Source: JAQTTT01 sp041652755
GTDB taxonomy: Archaea; Nanobdellota; Nanobdellia; Tiddalikarchaeales; Tiddalikarchaeaceae
Assembly (NCBI GenBank): GCA_041652755.1
Contig: JBAZGS010000007.1
Location: 3,470-67,469 of the forward strand
DNA length: 64,000 bases
Reading direction: 5' to 3'
Shown here one piece after another: positions 41,531 to 51,341 of the stretch. Under the pieces are notes generated by a model. The model saw only the letters and a list, made by a program, of their open reading frames with translations. It did not search any database and was not told the DNA's origin. Made by a program: the position numbers and the translations under genes. Position 1 is the stretch's first letter. Every line of letters starts with the position of its first letter.

Positions 41531-42925
41531 ATGGCTGATAAGGAAAAAGAATTGTCTCCTGAAGAGTTGGGAGAAAAGATTGATAAAATTTTAGAAAAAA
41601 GCAGGATAATTGACAGTAATGGATGGAAAATTCAGTACAATCTTGAGATTCTTTCCCCTTTTGAAAAGCCTGAAAAGTTTTACGGATTCGTTTTAAGGGA
41701 GGTTAGGGGTGAGTTTAAGAATGTTTTAAGAGTTGACCAGTCTTTAAATGCGAGCCCTACTAGCGCGTTCTTTGCTGATGTCAGCCAAAGAAGAGCTATT
41801 GCTAAAGAGAATGTTGACAAGTCAATGGGTATTGTTGCTGGAATAGTTCAGACAATTACTAAGCTTTTGTATTCTTTAAGGGAGTTTGATTCAGTTCTTG
41901 ATATTATAAAAAAGCTGGATTCATCCGATAAGCTGGAAGTTTTTGCTGCTGAGCAGAACTTGAGAAGAATATTCTTAGATGAGGTTGATTCAAAAAAAGG
42001 CAGGGGAGGAATGTATCAAATGCAGGTTGCTCAAGGAATGGAGTATGTTAATTTAGTTGATTCATTCTTGACCATTGAAACCTTAAAAGATATTGATGAC
42101 TTAAGAAGCAATGACAGGATTAAGAGGATTTTAAAGGGAAGGTTTCAGGAGTATGAACTATGGAAAGTTGCTTTTAAAAAAGACATGGTTTCAAGAAAGG
42201 AGATTCAAAAACAGTTCTTAAAGTCGCAGGTTGAAAGCCTTAAGATTCAGCTTGATTGGATTAAGCCTTATTATACTTTGCTAAAGCAGTTGGAGATTAA
42301 AAGCGGAACAACTGATCCTGATTTGCTTGCAGGATTTGACACTAGCTTGATTACAACAAAGATTAGATGCATTGATGGAGGGCAAAAGAATGATTCGCTT
42401 GTTACTGCTTTTTTAGATGTTGACTTCTCATTTAAAACAGGTCCTTATCCTATTCAGACTGATTCTGGAGGAAGAGCGTATCATCATAGGTTTGGAACTA
42501 AGATAACTTACACTCCTTACATTATGAAAAATGAGGATTATGAGGATTTTGTCAAGAAAGAAACAATGAAAGAGATTGATTTTTTCAAGGATATTGTCGG
42601 AAGCCAGCTTAAAGCAATGCAGGAAGATTTGGATAAGTATTTAGGAGGGCAAGATTATATTGGCAGAGATGATTCAGATGATGATAAAGCTAAGCCTCTT
42701 AACCAGTTTGAATTCTTGACTCTTCCGTTTAAAGGCTTGCTTAACTTGTTTGGAATAAGCTTTGAAAAAAAAGGGAAGCCTAAAGCTAAGTTTTCTTTGT
42801 TTAAGTATGAGAATGATTTGGATAAGTTCAGGGAAAAACTCAAAAAAGCAACAAAGGATTTATACACTCTTTTTAAGGATGAAAATGGGCTTCCAACTGA
42901 AAGTGCTACTTTAAGCCTTAATTAA
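41531..42925 (+). CDS. large protein of unknown function
   Basis: A 464-residue soluble protein. The N-terminal half is helical and charged, the middle has a beta-rich segment with FLDVDFSFKTGPYPIQ and the C-terminus is Lys-rich. I do not recognise it. It precedes the TIM-barrel gene by 46 bp and shares its direction, so a two-gene unit is possible. It starts at ATG 41531 after TTTTATGG context. Its size and intactness suggest real function. Confidence 0.75.
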   Translation: MADKEKELSPEELGEKIDKILEKSRIIDSNGWKIQYNLEILSPFEKPEKFYGFVLREVRGEFKNVLRVDQSLNASPTSAFFADVSQRRAIAKENVDKSMGIVAGIVQTITKLLYSLREFDSVLDIIKKLDSSDKLEVFAAEQNLRRIFLDEVDSKKGRGGMYQMQVAQGMEYVNLVDSFLTIETLKDIDDLRSNDRIKRILKGRFQEYELWKVAFKKDMVSRKEIQKQFLKSQVESLKIQLDWIKPYYTLLKQLEIKSGTTDPDLLAGFDTSLITTKIRCIDGGQKNDSLVTAFLDVDFSFKTGPYPIQTDSGGRAYHHRFGTKITYTPYIMKNEDYEDFVKKETMKEIDFFKDIVGSQLKAMQEDLDKYLGGQDYIGRDDSDDDKAKPLNQFEFLTLPFKGLLNLFGISFEKKGKPKAKFSLFKYENDLDKFREKLKKATKDLYTLFKDENGLPTESATLSLN

Positions 42926-42971
42926 TCAAAAAGCATAATTATTATAAAAAAAGGATGCTCTAATATTTGTT

Positions 42972-44654
42972 ATGGCTTTTGACTCTAAATATTTCACTGG
43001 AACTGATTCTAGTAGTTATTTTACTGAAAACAGCAATTTGTACAAATCCAGCCAAGGATTAACTATTGGTGATGAATCAGGAATGGGCAATAGCCCTTTA
43101 AGCTCCACCACTAAAGCTATTCAGCATGGTTTTCAGACTTTGATGATTTTAATGAACCAGCCTGGAGCAGGAAGAGGCGCTGAAGGGATTGGAAATGTTG
43201 ACAGGATAAGCCAGCAGCAATTAGATGCAACTGCTGAGATGCTTAGGCTTAATAAGATGAATTTCATTACTCATGGACCTATCATTGATTTGTTAGGTTT
43301 TGGAGGTGAAGAAAATAAGGAGTCAGTTATTTCTGCTGAAAAAAGGGATGAGAATGCTAGGATTTTTGAAAAAGTTATTGAAAACACTGATAAGATGGCT
43401 CAAAAAGCTGATTTGAAAAATACTCCTTTAACTATTCATGCTTCAAATGCTATAGGCCCTCAGGGTGATTTTTTTGACAGTGGTTATAAGACTAAGGATG
43501 GAAAAGTTATTTATGGACAAACAGGCTCAATGATTAAAAAAGACACTGGACAATTAGTGCCTATGCAGAGCAGCTTCAAATGGCTTCCAATAACTGATTC
43601 ATATAAGAATTCTTATGAATTAAAAGAAGGAACTGAAGAGAATGGCTATGCTTTGTTTGAGATTACTCCAAAGAAGCATTTTGAGATGGCTAATGCAACT
43701 GCTTTGGATGAGGTTGATAAAAAGATTTCAGATATTGACATAAAATTGCAGCAGCTTAGGGAAATTCATCAGGAGAATTCTCCTGGTTTCCATAATTTAG
43801 GGGTTGAAAGAAGAACTTTGGAATCTGACAGGTTTCATTTGACAAGCGGTAAAATTGGAGGCATGGAAGGGGAGAATGTTTTTGTCACAGCAACTGATTA
43901 CATGAATGAGATGATGCCTAATCAGATTACTAGGCTAGCTATGGCGTCTTATAAGACTAAGAGTCAGCCAGTTTTAGCTATTGAAAACATGCCTATGCAT
44001 CAGTTTGGAAAACCTGAAGAGGTTATTAAAATTGTTGAAGAATCAAGGAAGAAATTCGCAAAAGAATTGGAGGATAAAGAGGGGCTTGATTATGACCAAG
44101 CAAGGGAGACTGCAAATAAATTGATAGGCTCAACAATGGACATTGGGCATTTGAATACTTTAAAGGCAAAGATTAATCCTAATACTAACAAGTATTGGAC
44201 TGATGATGATTTGAAAAAAGAGGCTGAAAAAATGGCGAAAGCTGGAATTAAATTAGTTCACATTGCTGACAACATTGGAGAGTTTGGAAAAGACAGCCAT
44301 TTAATGCTTGGCAGGGGAAATGCCAAGATTGATGAAATGCTTGATATTTTAAAGGAGAACGGTTTCAAAGGCCAGGCAGCTATTGAATCCTATGAAGGTG
44401 AAGGCGAGTTTGATAAAGTTTGGGCGAGGAATAATATTAGGGTTTTAGGCTCAATGTATGAGTCGGGAAGAGGGCCGTCAATAATGGATGTTGATTTAAG
44501 CGCTCCTTATTCAAGCAGGAGCAGCAATTATGGGCATAAAGTTTCTGATCTTCATTGGAGCCAATGGGGAGGGCCTTTTGCTGGAATGCACACTACTTTT
44601 GGAGGAGGCAGTGCTGATAAAAGGGATGGTTTTAGCGGCACTCCAACAAATTAA
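42972..44654 (+). CDS. TIM-barrel sugar-isomerase/endonuclease IV-like protein
   Basis: A 560-residue protein with a xylose-isomerase-like TIM barrel over residues about 60-500. Recognisable barrel strands carry metal-ligand-like residues: FITHGP, LTIHAS, LAIENMP, STMDIGHLN, KLVHIADN and AAIESYEG. This is the order of AP-endonuclease/sugar-phosphate-isomerase proteins. The insert at about 180-260 and the Gly/Ser-rich, His-containing tail (about 495-560) are unusual. Real substrate unknown. It is part of a unit with the gene at 41531. Confidence 0.7.
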   Translation: MAFDSKYFTGTDSSSYFTENSNLYKSSQGLTIGDESGMGNSPLSSTTKAIQHGFQTLMILMNQPGAGRGAEGIGNVDRISQQQLDATAEMLRLNKMNFITHGPIIDLLGFGGEENKESVISAEKRDENARIFEKVIENTDKMAQKADLKNTPLTIHASNAIGPQGDFFDSGYKTKDGKVIYGQTGSMIKKDTGQLVPMQSSFKWLPITDSYKNSYELKEGTEENGYALFEITPKKHFEMANATALDEVDKKISDIDIKLQQLREIHQENSPGFHNLGVERRTLESDRFHLTSGKIGGMEGENVFVTATDYMNEMMPNQITRLAMASYKTKSQPVLAIENMPMHQFGKPEEVIKIVEESRKKFAKELEDKEGLDYDQARETANKLIGSTMDIGHLNTLKAKINPNTNKYWTDDDLKKEAEKMAKAGIKLVHIADNIGEFGKDSHLMLGRGNAKIDEMLDILKENGFKGQAAIESYEGEGEFDKVWARNNIRVLGSMYESGRGPSIMDVDLSAPYSSRSSNYGHKVSDLHWSQWGGPFAGMHTTFGGGSADKRDGFSGTPTN

Positions 44655-44679
44655 TAAATAACTAATAAGTGAATATTTC

Positions 44680-45456
44680 ATGGTAAAAAAAGAAAAAAAT
44701 TCTAATACTCTTAGGCAGGGTAATGATTATTTAATTGCTTCAAAGTTCAGCGAAGAGATTTATCCTGAGTTCAGCTCAGTTATTAAAAGCATTATTTATT
44801 TTGGCAGCAGCACAAGGGATGACAAAAAGAAAGGCGATGTTGACTTATTAATAGTTTTTAATGACTCTGAGGTAATAAGCGATGATGATTTCAAGATTTA
44901 TTTTAATTCCAAGATTAATGAGGTTTCAAGACGGGTGAGCAGCAGGATTCATTTGAATATTGTGACTTTAACTGTTTTTTTCCAGAACTTAATCAATTCA
45001 GAGCCTGTTGTGCTTAATATTTTAAGGGATGGGATTAGCATTGTTGACACTGGATTTTTTAATCCCTTAAAGATTTTATTATTAAAGGGTGATTTGAAGC
45101 CAACTCCTGAAGCAATATTTAACTGCGCAACAAGGGTTTCGCAGCATGTTCTTAGGAGCAAGATTAATCTGTTAAGCAGCGTGCAAGAGTTGTATTTGGC
45201 AATGCTTGATGCTTCGCAGGCTATGCTTATGAGCTATGGCCAAGTTGCTCCTAGCCCTGTTAAGGTTCCTGAATTATTAAAGGGATTGAAGGTTAATGCT
45301 GAATTAGTCACTATTTTTTCTAATATGCAGAAATTATTCAAAGACATTGAATACAGAAGGGTTAATGAATTGTCAGGAAAAGAATATGATATTTTAGCCA
45401 AGAAGTCTGGTGTTTTTATTAAGGAAATGGAAAAAAGATTAAAAAAAAAGATTTAA
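44680..45456 (+). CDS. nucleotidyltransferase with helical (HEPN-like) C-terminus
   Basis: A 258-residue protein. The N-terminal domain is a minimal nucleotidyltransferase: YFGSSTRDDKKKGDVDLLIVF gives GS followed by DVD, with a later acidic residue. The C-terminal half is helical and resembles a HEPN domain (DASQAMLMSYGQ near residue 178). A catalytic R-X4-6-H of HEPN toxins is not visible. The paralogue at 47384 shares the LRD...DTGFF segment. It follows the TIM-barrel gene by 25 bp. The target could be a protein or nucleotide, for example by AMPylation as in MNT proteins. Confidence 0.75.
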   Translation: MVKKEKNSNTLRQGNDYLIASKFSEEIYPEFSSVIKSIIYFGSSTRDDKKKGDVDLLIVFNDSEVISDDDFKIYFNSKINEVSRRVSSRIHLNIVTLTVFFQNLINSEPVVLNILRDGISIVDTGFFNPLKILLLKGDLKPTPEAIFNCATRVSQHVLRSKINLLSSVQELYLAMLDASQAMLMSYGQVAPSPVKVPELLKGLKVNAELVTIFSNMQKLFKDIEYRRVNELSGKEYDILAKKSGVFIKEMEKRLKKKI

Positions 45457-45479
45457 GGTTTTTTATTTTTAAATAATAC

Positions 45480-46430
45480 TTATGCTAAAACCGAAGCTTG
45501 GTTTCTTTGAGCTAATGGATTTACTTTTTTCTTTTTATCATCCAATGATTTATACATTTCTTTTGTGAAATATTGTGATAACTTTGGATCTTTTTCAATT
45601 AAAGCTTTATCCACATGTCTATAAGCATTTACTAAACCTTTAGTTAAAAATGATTTTTTGAAAGTTTCAGGGCCTATTCCTATTTCTAATGCATAGCTCG
45701 CAAGGCTATTTGTTATTCTTTTATTCATTAATGGCTGGCTGCATTCATCATTGTCTATGCTGTCAAGAGCTGAAAGGATGTTTGTTAATTTTTCATCAAC
45801 ATACTTGTTCATGCTGAAGTTTTCATTACCTAAAGCTTTATATTTGATATTGCAAATTGTTAAAAATGAATTCATTGCATTATTGTTATCTTTATCTTTA
45901 ATTATTGCATTATAATCATTTTCTGCAACTTGTTTAACAAGGCTTAATGCATTATCAATATACAGTGGAAGAGTATCATAAATAACTGCAACATTTTTCA
46001 TGGCCCTTAAATCTGTGCTTATTTTTGGATAATTTGAAGTTACTTCTCCTTTTCCGAATTTTTCATGGAATCTTGAGTAATTGCTGAAATCTGAGATTAT
46101 TTTTAATTTTTTGAAAGCGTCATTTGTTTTCTCAAAAACTTCATCTACATATTTTTTAGATGCTTCTTCATCAAGAGTTCCGTCTTTTTTCAGTTTTGTT
46201 AATTCAGGGCTTTGGGTATAAATAGCAGTATAGTTTAATCCTGCATATTCTCCTTTTTCATTAGTTTTATATAAAAATTCTCCTGTAGTTCTATCTGCAA
46301 AATATCTTAAATCTGAAAAAGTTTTGAAATACTGATTAATGTTTTCTTTAGTGTTTTTTGCATTATCCACTACACTCCAATGAGATTTTAATAATTCTCC
46401 AAGATCCTTATAAGTTTTATCAGTACTCAT
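45480..46430 (-). CDS. protein of unknown function
   Basis: A 316-residue helical protein rich in K, N and Y. It contains no motif I recognise and no membrane segment. It is read opposite to both flanking nucleotidyltransferase genes and lies 39 bp after the 46470 gene on the same strand, so these two form an operon between the paired paralogues. Confidence 0.65.
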   Translation of the reverse strand: MSTDKTYKDLGELLKSHWSVVDNAKNTKENINQYFKTFSDLRYFADRTTGEFLYKTNEKGEYAGLNYTAIYTQSPELTKLKKDGTLDEEASKKYVDEVFEKTNDAFKKLKIISDFSNYSRFHEKFGKGEVTSNYPKISTDLRAMKNVAVIYDTLPLYIDNALSLVKQVAENDYNAIIKDKDNNNAMNSFLTICNIKYKALGNENFSMNKYVDEKLTNILSALDSIDNDECSQPLMNKRITNSLASYALEIGIGPETFKKSFLTKGLVNAYRHVDKALIEKDPKLSQYFTKEMYKSLDDKKKKVNPLAQRNQASVLA

Positions 46431-46469
46431 GCTTAATTATTGAATAAAATCTATTTAAAAATGTTTTTA

Positions 46470-47306
46470 TTACTCATTGGTGACAAATTGTTGGCTTGTT
46501 TCATTAATTAATGCTTCAATTGCTTCTGAAAAAGGAACTACTAAATTGTCATTCCAGCGCTTTTTGTTAATGTATCCTTCACCTAAGATGTCATCCCCTT
46601 GAGAAATAGAGTGATTTGATGCGTATAATCCTTCGGAAGTTTTAGTATTGATTTTAATCTTTCTTTCCTCATAGTTTGCTGTTTTTTTCTGTGTTGATTT
46701 TAATCCTTTTACAAATTTGGTTACAGCTTTTTTATTCTCTTCATTTGATTGGCTTGATTTTAAAAAAGTTGTAATTAAATGAATTGCATATCTTTGCATT
46801 GCCAGTTCTTTGCTTACATTTGCTCCCTTAAAATCATCAATTGTTAAATTATCATAGTCTTTTTTGAACCTTTCAATATAATCAGTTAAAGCCCCTTTCG
46901 CATTAGTGTTAAGCTCTTGCATTTTTGCTGTAGTATTAGTGAAATTTGCGTCATCTGCTGAAAGAACTGATTCAAGGGTTGAATCAAAATAATTAATAGT
47001 TTGTTTAAATTTATCTTGAGCACATGAATAATTGCCTAAAGAGCTGTTAAGGTTTACTAATTCATATCTTCCTAATCCCTGCGAACAAGCCTTGAAACTT
47101 TCTTTGCTGATTTCTTCAATCTTATTTAAATATTCAATAGGTATTTTGTAAGCAGCACTATATTGTTCATTAAATCTTTTTTCATCAAAGTTTGGCTGAG
47201 CTTGGGCTTGAGCTTTGGTTTTCTTATAATTAACTAGCAATTTAATTGTTTGGGTTAAATTTTCAGAATCAATATACAGTTTAGCCACGCTTGGTAAATT
47301 AAACAT
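46470..47306 (-). CDS. protein of unknown function
   Basis: A 278-residue soluble protein, predominantly helical, with Gln/Asn-rich N-terminus (KTKAQAQAQPNFDEKR). No domain recognised. It is the first gene of a two-gene minus-strand unit nested between two nucleotidyltransferase paralogues, and it diverges from the 47384 gene (78-bp gap with a shared promoter region). Confidence 0.65.
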   Translation of the reverse strand: MFNLPSVAKLYIDSENLTQTIKLLVNYKKTKAQAQAQPNFDEKRFNEQYSAAYKIPIEYLNKIEEISKESFKACSQGLGRYELVNLNSSLGNYSCAQDKFKQTINYFDSTLESVLSADDANFTNTTAKMQELNTNAKGALTDYIERFKKDYDNLTIDDFKGANVSKELAMQRYAIHLITTFLKSSQSNEENKKAVTKFVKGLKSTQKKTANYEERKIKINTKTSEGLYASNHSISQGDDILGEGYINKKRWNDNLVVPFSEAIEALINETSQQFVTNE

Positions 47307-47383
47307 GAAATAGTATAGGAAAGATTCTTTTTTTAAAGCTTTTGTAAAGGTTTTTAAATGAAATTAATTATCAAAGTATTATA

Positions 47384-48127
47384 ATGCTTGAGATTATTGA
47401 TTTGTTTATTGAAAAAATGCTGTCAAAGTATGAAAATTTGATAAGCGTTTGCTTAATAGGCAGCAGGCTTAGTTCAAATTATGACAAATCCAGCGATTTG
47501 GACATAATTGTCTTAATTGATAATGCTTCTTTAAAGATTGATGAAGAGAGCATGAAATCTGAAATCAAGGAATTGGCAGCTTCTGTTGACAAGATTATTC
47601 ATTGCCAAATAATGTTTTTAACAAATTTTTGGAATTATATCAGCAATGGAAGCCCTATTACTTTTACAATATTAAGGGATGCGAAAGTCTATTATGACAC
47701 TGGCTTTTTTGAAACCTTGCAAAAACTTTTGCGCGCAGGACTTATTAAGCCAAAAACAGAGGATGCTGAAAGGCAATTATTCATAGCAAAACAATTGATG
47801 AAAATGACTTACCATAGCATAAACAAAGGACTATTAGACAATTTGCAGGGAGCAGTTGTTTCAGCAACCCAAAGCTTGTTAATGCAAATGGGCAAAGAGC
47901 CTCCTGCTCCAAAGCAAATACCTGAGGCAATAAAAGAATTAGTTAATAAGAAATTAATTGATGAAGAATATTACTTGATTGCTAAAAAGATTATACAAGT
48001 ATTAAAGGATATTGAGCATGGAAAAAGAGGCAACCTTGATGCTCAAGAACTGCAGATAATGTATAATTACACTAATAAGTTCATGATAAAAATGGAGGAA
48101 TTAATCCAAAAATCCAAAAATTATTGA
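47384..48127 (+). CDS. nucleotidyltransferase with helical (HEPN-like) C-terminus
   Basis: A 247-residue paralogue of the 44680 product. The nucleotidyltransferase motif is LIGSRLSSNYDKSSDLDIIVL (GS, then DLD). The shared segment is ILRDAKVYYDTGFFETLQKL. The C-terminal helical domain (SATQSLLMQMGKEPPAPKQIPEAI) is HEPN-like with DIEHGKRG at about 212 but without the R-X4-6-H site. It precedes rpl35ae. The two paralogues bracket two orphan genes. Confidence 0.75.
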   Translation: MLEIIDLFIEKMLSKYENLISVCLIGSRLSSNYDKSSDLDIIVLIDNASLKIDEESMKSEIKELAASVDKIIHCQIMFLTNFWNYISNGSPITFTILRDAKVYYDTGFFETLQKLLRAGLIKPKTEDAERQLFIAKQLMKMTYHSINKGLLDNLQGAVVSATQSLLMQMGKEPPAPKQIPEAIKELVNKKLIDEEYYLIAKKIIQVLKDIEHGKRGNLDAQELQIMYNYTNKFMIKMEELIQKSKNY

Positions 48128-48168
48128 GGGCAAAACTTTAAAAATAAAAGTCTAATTAAATCACTAAT

Positions 48169-48414
48169 ATGAAAGGAATAATAATGAGCTACAGAAGAGG
48201 AAGTCACACTCAAACTACTAATCAAATGATTATAATGCCACAAGACCCTAAAAAAGCTAAAGATTTAATTGGCAAAAAAGTGGTTTACAAAGCAAAAACT
48301 CATGACATTAACGGAAAAGTCACAGCTCTTCACGGCAGAAGAGGGGAGATAAGGGCATTGTTTGAAAAAGGGCTTCCAGGACAAAGCATTTCTAAGGAAG
48401 TAATAATTGAATAA
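48169..48414 (+). CDS. rpl35ae: 50S ribosomal protein L35Ae
   Basis: An 81-residue eL33 protein. Core GSHTQTTNQMIIMPQ, then IGKKVVYK and GKVTALHGRRGEIRALFEKGLPGQSI are characteristic. It binds tRNA and 23S rRNA near the E site. TATA-like CTTTAAAAATAA lies about 25 nt before ATG 48169, which supports that start over ATG 48184. AATCACT in the leader resembles the ATCACTG of the two other ribosomal promoters. Confidence 0.93.
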   Translation: MKGIIMSYRRGSHTQTTNQMIIMPQDPKKAKDLIGKKVVYKAKTHDINGKVTALHGRRGEIRALFEKGLPGQSISKEVIIE

Positions 48415-48449
48415 AAAGGTTTTAAATCTGAATTGATTAGTTATTTATT

Positions 48450-49514
48450 ATGATTTATTCAGAAGGAAGCGTTAAGGTTAATGTTAGCAGGAAAGAGTTA
48501 ATTCCTAAAAAAGCTGATGAAGTCTTTATTAATGAGCATAAAAAGTTTGACAGGGACATTCATGTGCTATTGCTTAATTCATTAGGCTGGAAAAACAAGA
48601 CTTATCTTGACTTGATGAGCGCAACAGGGCTCAGGGCATTGAGAATTTCTAAGGAGACTAAATGCTTTTCAAAGATTATTTTAAACGATTCTAAGAAATC
48701 AGCTGTTAATAATATTAAAAAAAATATTGAATTGAATAATGCAAAAAATTGCATAGTTTACAATCTTGATGCTTATGAGTTATTGCACAGTCTTGAAAGA
48801 GGCGTTGATGCAATAGATATTGACCCTTTCGGAAGCCCGATTTATTTCATAACCCAAGCAATTAAAAAATTGTCAAGAAATGGAATATTAAGCGTTTGCG
48901 CAACTGACACTGCTGCATTAAGCGGGACTTGCCCTAAAACTTGCATTAGAAGATATCATTCTAGAAGCTTTTTGTCGGAGTTTTATTATGAAAGCGGAAT
49001 CAGGATTCTTATTAAGGAGTGCATTAATTTGGCAAGCACTTATGATATTGCTTTGCAGCCAATATTTGCTCATGCAACAAGGCATTATTTCAGGGTTTAT
49101 TTTAGGAAGGTTAAAGGCGCAAAAAAAGCTGATGAGTTAATGAAGCAGATTAATTATATTTCTTATTGCCCTAAATGCCTTAACAGGGTTATTGGAGTTA
49201 AGGATGTTTGCGAGTGCACCAGCAGGTTTGAATTGATTGGCCCTTTATTTATTGGCCAAATCTATGATGAAAAAGTGGTGAATAAAATGAAAAGCTTCAA
49301 TGACTATCCTGATTTTTTCCGAAAGGTTGAAAATGAGCTGAAAGCCAATGTTCCGTGGTTTTATGTGACTGACTTGATTGCTAAAAGGCATAAGTTAGGT
49401 TTTGAGCCTAGGATTGAAACGCTTGGCTTTTATAGGACTTATATTAACCCTAAAGGCTTTAAGACTGATAAGGCTATTGATGAGATATTGAAGATTTTTA
49501 ATAAAAATAAATGA
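48450..49514 (+). CDS. trm1: tRNA (guanine26-N2) dimethyltransferase
   Basis: A 354-residue Trm1 enzyme that makes m2,2G26 in tRNA. The SAM-binding start LDLMSATGLRALRIS, the DIDPFGSPIYF motif with the DPFG catalytic block, and the C-terminal zinc-like CPKC...CEC (about residues 231-247) are intact. Full length. It directly follows rpl35ae. Confidence 0.95.
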   Translation: MIYSEGSVKVNVSRKELIPKKADEVFINEHKKFDRDIHVLLLNSLGWKNKTYLDLMSATGLRALRISKETKCFSKIILNDSKKSAVNNIKKNIELNNAKNCIVYNLDAYELLHSLERGVDAIDIDPFGSPIYFITQAIKKLSRNGILSVCATDTAALSGTCPKTCIRRYHSRSFLSEFYYESGIRILIKECINLASTYDIALQPIFAHATRHYFRVYFRKVKGAKKADELMKQINYISYCPKCLNRVIGVKDVCECTSRFELIGPLFIGQIYDEKVVNKMKSFNDYPDFFRKVENELKANVPWFYVTDLIAKRHKLGFEPRIETLGFYRTYINPKGFKTDKAIDEILKIFNKNK

Positions 49515-49563
49515 TTTTATTAAAGAAAAGGTTTTTATATTAAAATCTCTAACAAACTAATTC

Positions 49564-49845
49564 ATGGCTAATGAAGGTTTGGAAAAAATTATTGGAACTC
49601 CAAGGATGAATAATTGCCTTGCTAATTGTGCTCTTACTGGAACAATTAATAGTGCAGTAATATTTTATGATGATGGCTCTCAGGGTAAAGTAAATTATGT
49701 TAATTTTTCAATAGATAACTCTAATTCAAAGGCTTATAAGGGCATGCATAGTGCTTGCAGTTTGAGTAGAACAGTAGAGGCTTATGGCAGCTATACTAAA
49801 GAGAATAATACTATTAAGATTGAAACTCTTGTTGTAAAGTATTAA
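49564..49845 (+). CDS. small protein, possibly OB-fold
   Basis: A 93-residue beta-rich protein. The pattern TGTINSAVIFYDDGSQGKVNY, followed by YGSYTKENNTIKIETLVV, resembles an OB-fold nucleic-acid-binding domain, but I cannot name a family. It lies alone between trm1 and tfb, converging with tfb. A TTTTTATATTAAA TATA-like element is about 30 nt before its start. Confidence 0.55.
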   Translation: MANEGLEKIIGTPRMNNCLANCALTGTINSAVIFYDDGSQGKVNYVNFSIDNSNSKAYKGMHSACSLSRTVEAYGSYTKENNTIKIETLVVKY

Positions 49846-49850
49846 AAGAT

Positions 49851-50759
49851 TTATTCTTTTTCTACATCGCCAAGCTTTAATTTGTCTATTAGTTCTTTGT
49901 ACCTGTTTCTGATTGTTACTTCTGTTACTCCTGCAACATCAGCAACTTCTCTTTGGGTTTTTCTCTCGTTGCATAGTAAAGTTGCTACGTATAGCGCTGC
50001 TGCTGCAACCCCCATTGGCCCTTTTCCGCTTGTTATTTCTACATCTTGGGCTTTGTTAATGATTTCTACTGATTTACTTATAGTTTTTGGGCTTAGTTTA
50101 AGCTCGCTTGCGAACCTGTAAACGTAATCTAGCGGGAAGGTTGGCAGTATCCTGATGCCTAATTCTCTGCAGATGAACCTGTAAGTCTTTCCTATCTCTT
50201 TTTTGTCTATTGAGAAGGTTTCGCTTATCTCATCTAGGGTTCTTGGGAATTTCTGCCTTCTGCATGCAGCATATAAAGCACCTGCAACAACTGATTCCAT
50301 GCTTCTTCCTCTTACCAATCCTTTTTCTGCTGCGTTTCTGTAAATCTTTGCTGCTTCTTCCATTGCTACATGAGGAATGTTTAGAAAGCTTCCAACCCTT
50401 CTTAATTCAGCTAATGCGTATTTGACGTTTCTTTCTAGTGCAGTGCTTATTCTTGATTGCCATTTTCTTAGCCTATAAATCCTTTTTTTCTCGCTTCCGC
50501 CTATCCTGTTTAAGTCTCCTGCCCCTCCAATCTTTGTGCTTACTCCTTTGTCATGCTTGATATAAGTTAATGGGTTTCCTGTTCTTCTTTTGCTTTGCCC
50601 TGCGTCTCCTGAGAATTCTCTCCATTCCTGGCCAAAATCAATATTTTCCTCTTCTATAACTGAGCCGCATTTTTTGCAAACAGTCTCTCCTGCTTGCCTG
50701 TCTATTAAAAACTCGGTTGAGCCGCAATTAGAACATTTTTTAGTATTTTTTTCATCCAT
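49851..50759 (-). CDS. tfb: transcription initiation factor IIB (TFB)
   Basis: A 302-residue archaeal TFB. It has the N-terminal zinc ribbon CSNCG...CKKCG (residues about 9-31), the B-finger linker with EWREFSGD and two cyclin-like repeats, including the helix-turn-helix in the second (TQREVADVAGVTEVTIRNRY) that recognises the BRE. TFB recruits RNA polymerase to TBP-TATA complexes. It is intact. Confidence 0.97.
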   Translation of the reverse strand: MDEKNTKKCSNCGSTEFLIDRQAGETVCKKCGSVIEEENIDFGQEWREFSGDAGQSKRRTGNPLTYIKHDKGVSTKIGGAGDLNRIGGSEKKRIYRLRKWQSRISTALERNVKYALAELRRVGSFLNIPHVAMEEAAKIYRNAAEKGLVRGRSMESVVAGALYAACRRQKFPRTLDEISETFSIDKKEIGKTYRFICRELGIRILPTFPLDYVYRFASELKLSPKTISKSVEIINKAQDVEITSGKGPMGVAAAALYVATLLCNERKTQREVADVAGVTEVTIRNRYKELIDKLKLGDVEKE

Positions 50760-50818
50760 CTTTAAAACCCCCTACAAAAGCTTTATAAATATTTCGCATT
50801 ACTTATTTATAAATGTTT

Positions 50819-51295
50819 TTAAAATAAGTTTTTTAGGCTTTCATAATAATCAAAGTAGATTTTTGCCAGCTCATCTGTTATTATTAAACCAATATTGCCA
50901 TTAGGATGATGCAAAGAAATGAATGATAGATAAGAGTTATCGCTGCATTTTAGAAACATTCCATCAATTTTTGTAAAATCCTTTTCTTGAGGAATAATTG
51001 TTAAATTAAACTCTTTATTATTGTATTGCTTGCACAAATTCTCTATTGATTCCTTATTGCATGCATTGCTTGAGGTTATCCTGCTAAAAGATTTTCCATT
51101 ATACTTTAATGCCAAGTCTTTTTCGCCATAATAAGGATTTTCATTAAATGCTGTTGCAATTATTTCTCCTGTAAAATTTTCATATAAGTATTTTGCAGCA
51201 AAATAATTCTCTTTTCCCTTTAAAGAAAAAGAGTTATCATTCTCTTTTTTGTTTAGGGCAATTTTCAAATTTTTTAACAGTTCAGAGCTTTTCAT
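50819..51295 (-). CDS. protein of unknown function
   Basis: A 158-residue protein of mixed composition with a beta-like C-terminal half (FLKCSDNSYLSFISLHH). No family is recognised. I prefer ATG 51295, because an archaeal TATA-like TTTTTAAAAAG lies just upstream (about 51321-51332). A longer start at 51349 would overlap the kinase gene by eight bases. Confidence 0.55.
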   Translation of the reverse strand: MKSSELLKNLKIALNKKENDNSFSLKGKENYFAAKYLYENFTGEIIATAFNENPYYGEKDLALKYNGKSFSRITSSNACNKESIENLCKQYNNKEFNLTIIPQEKDFTKIDGMFLKCSDNSYLSFISLHHPNGNIGLIITDELAKIYFDYYESLKNLF

Positions 51296-51341
51296 GGTTT
51301 TACTTATATTATTAAAATAAAACTTTTTAAAAAGATTTCTT

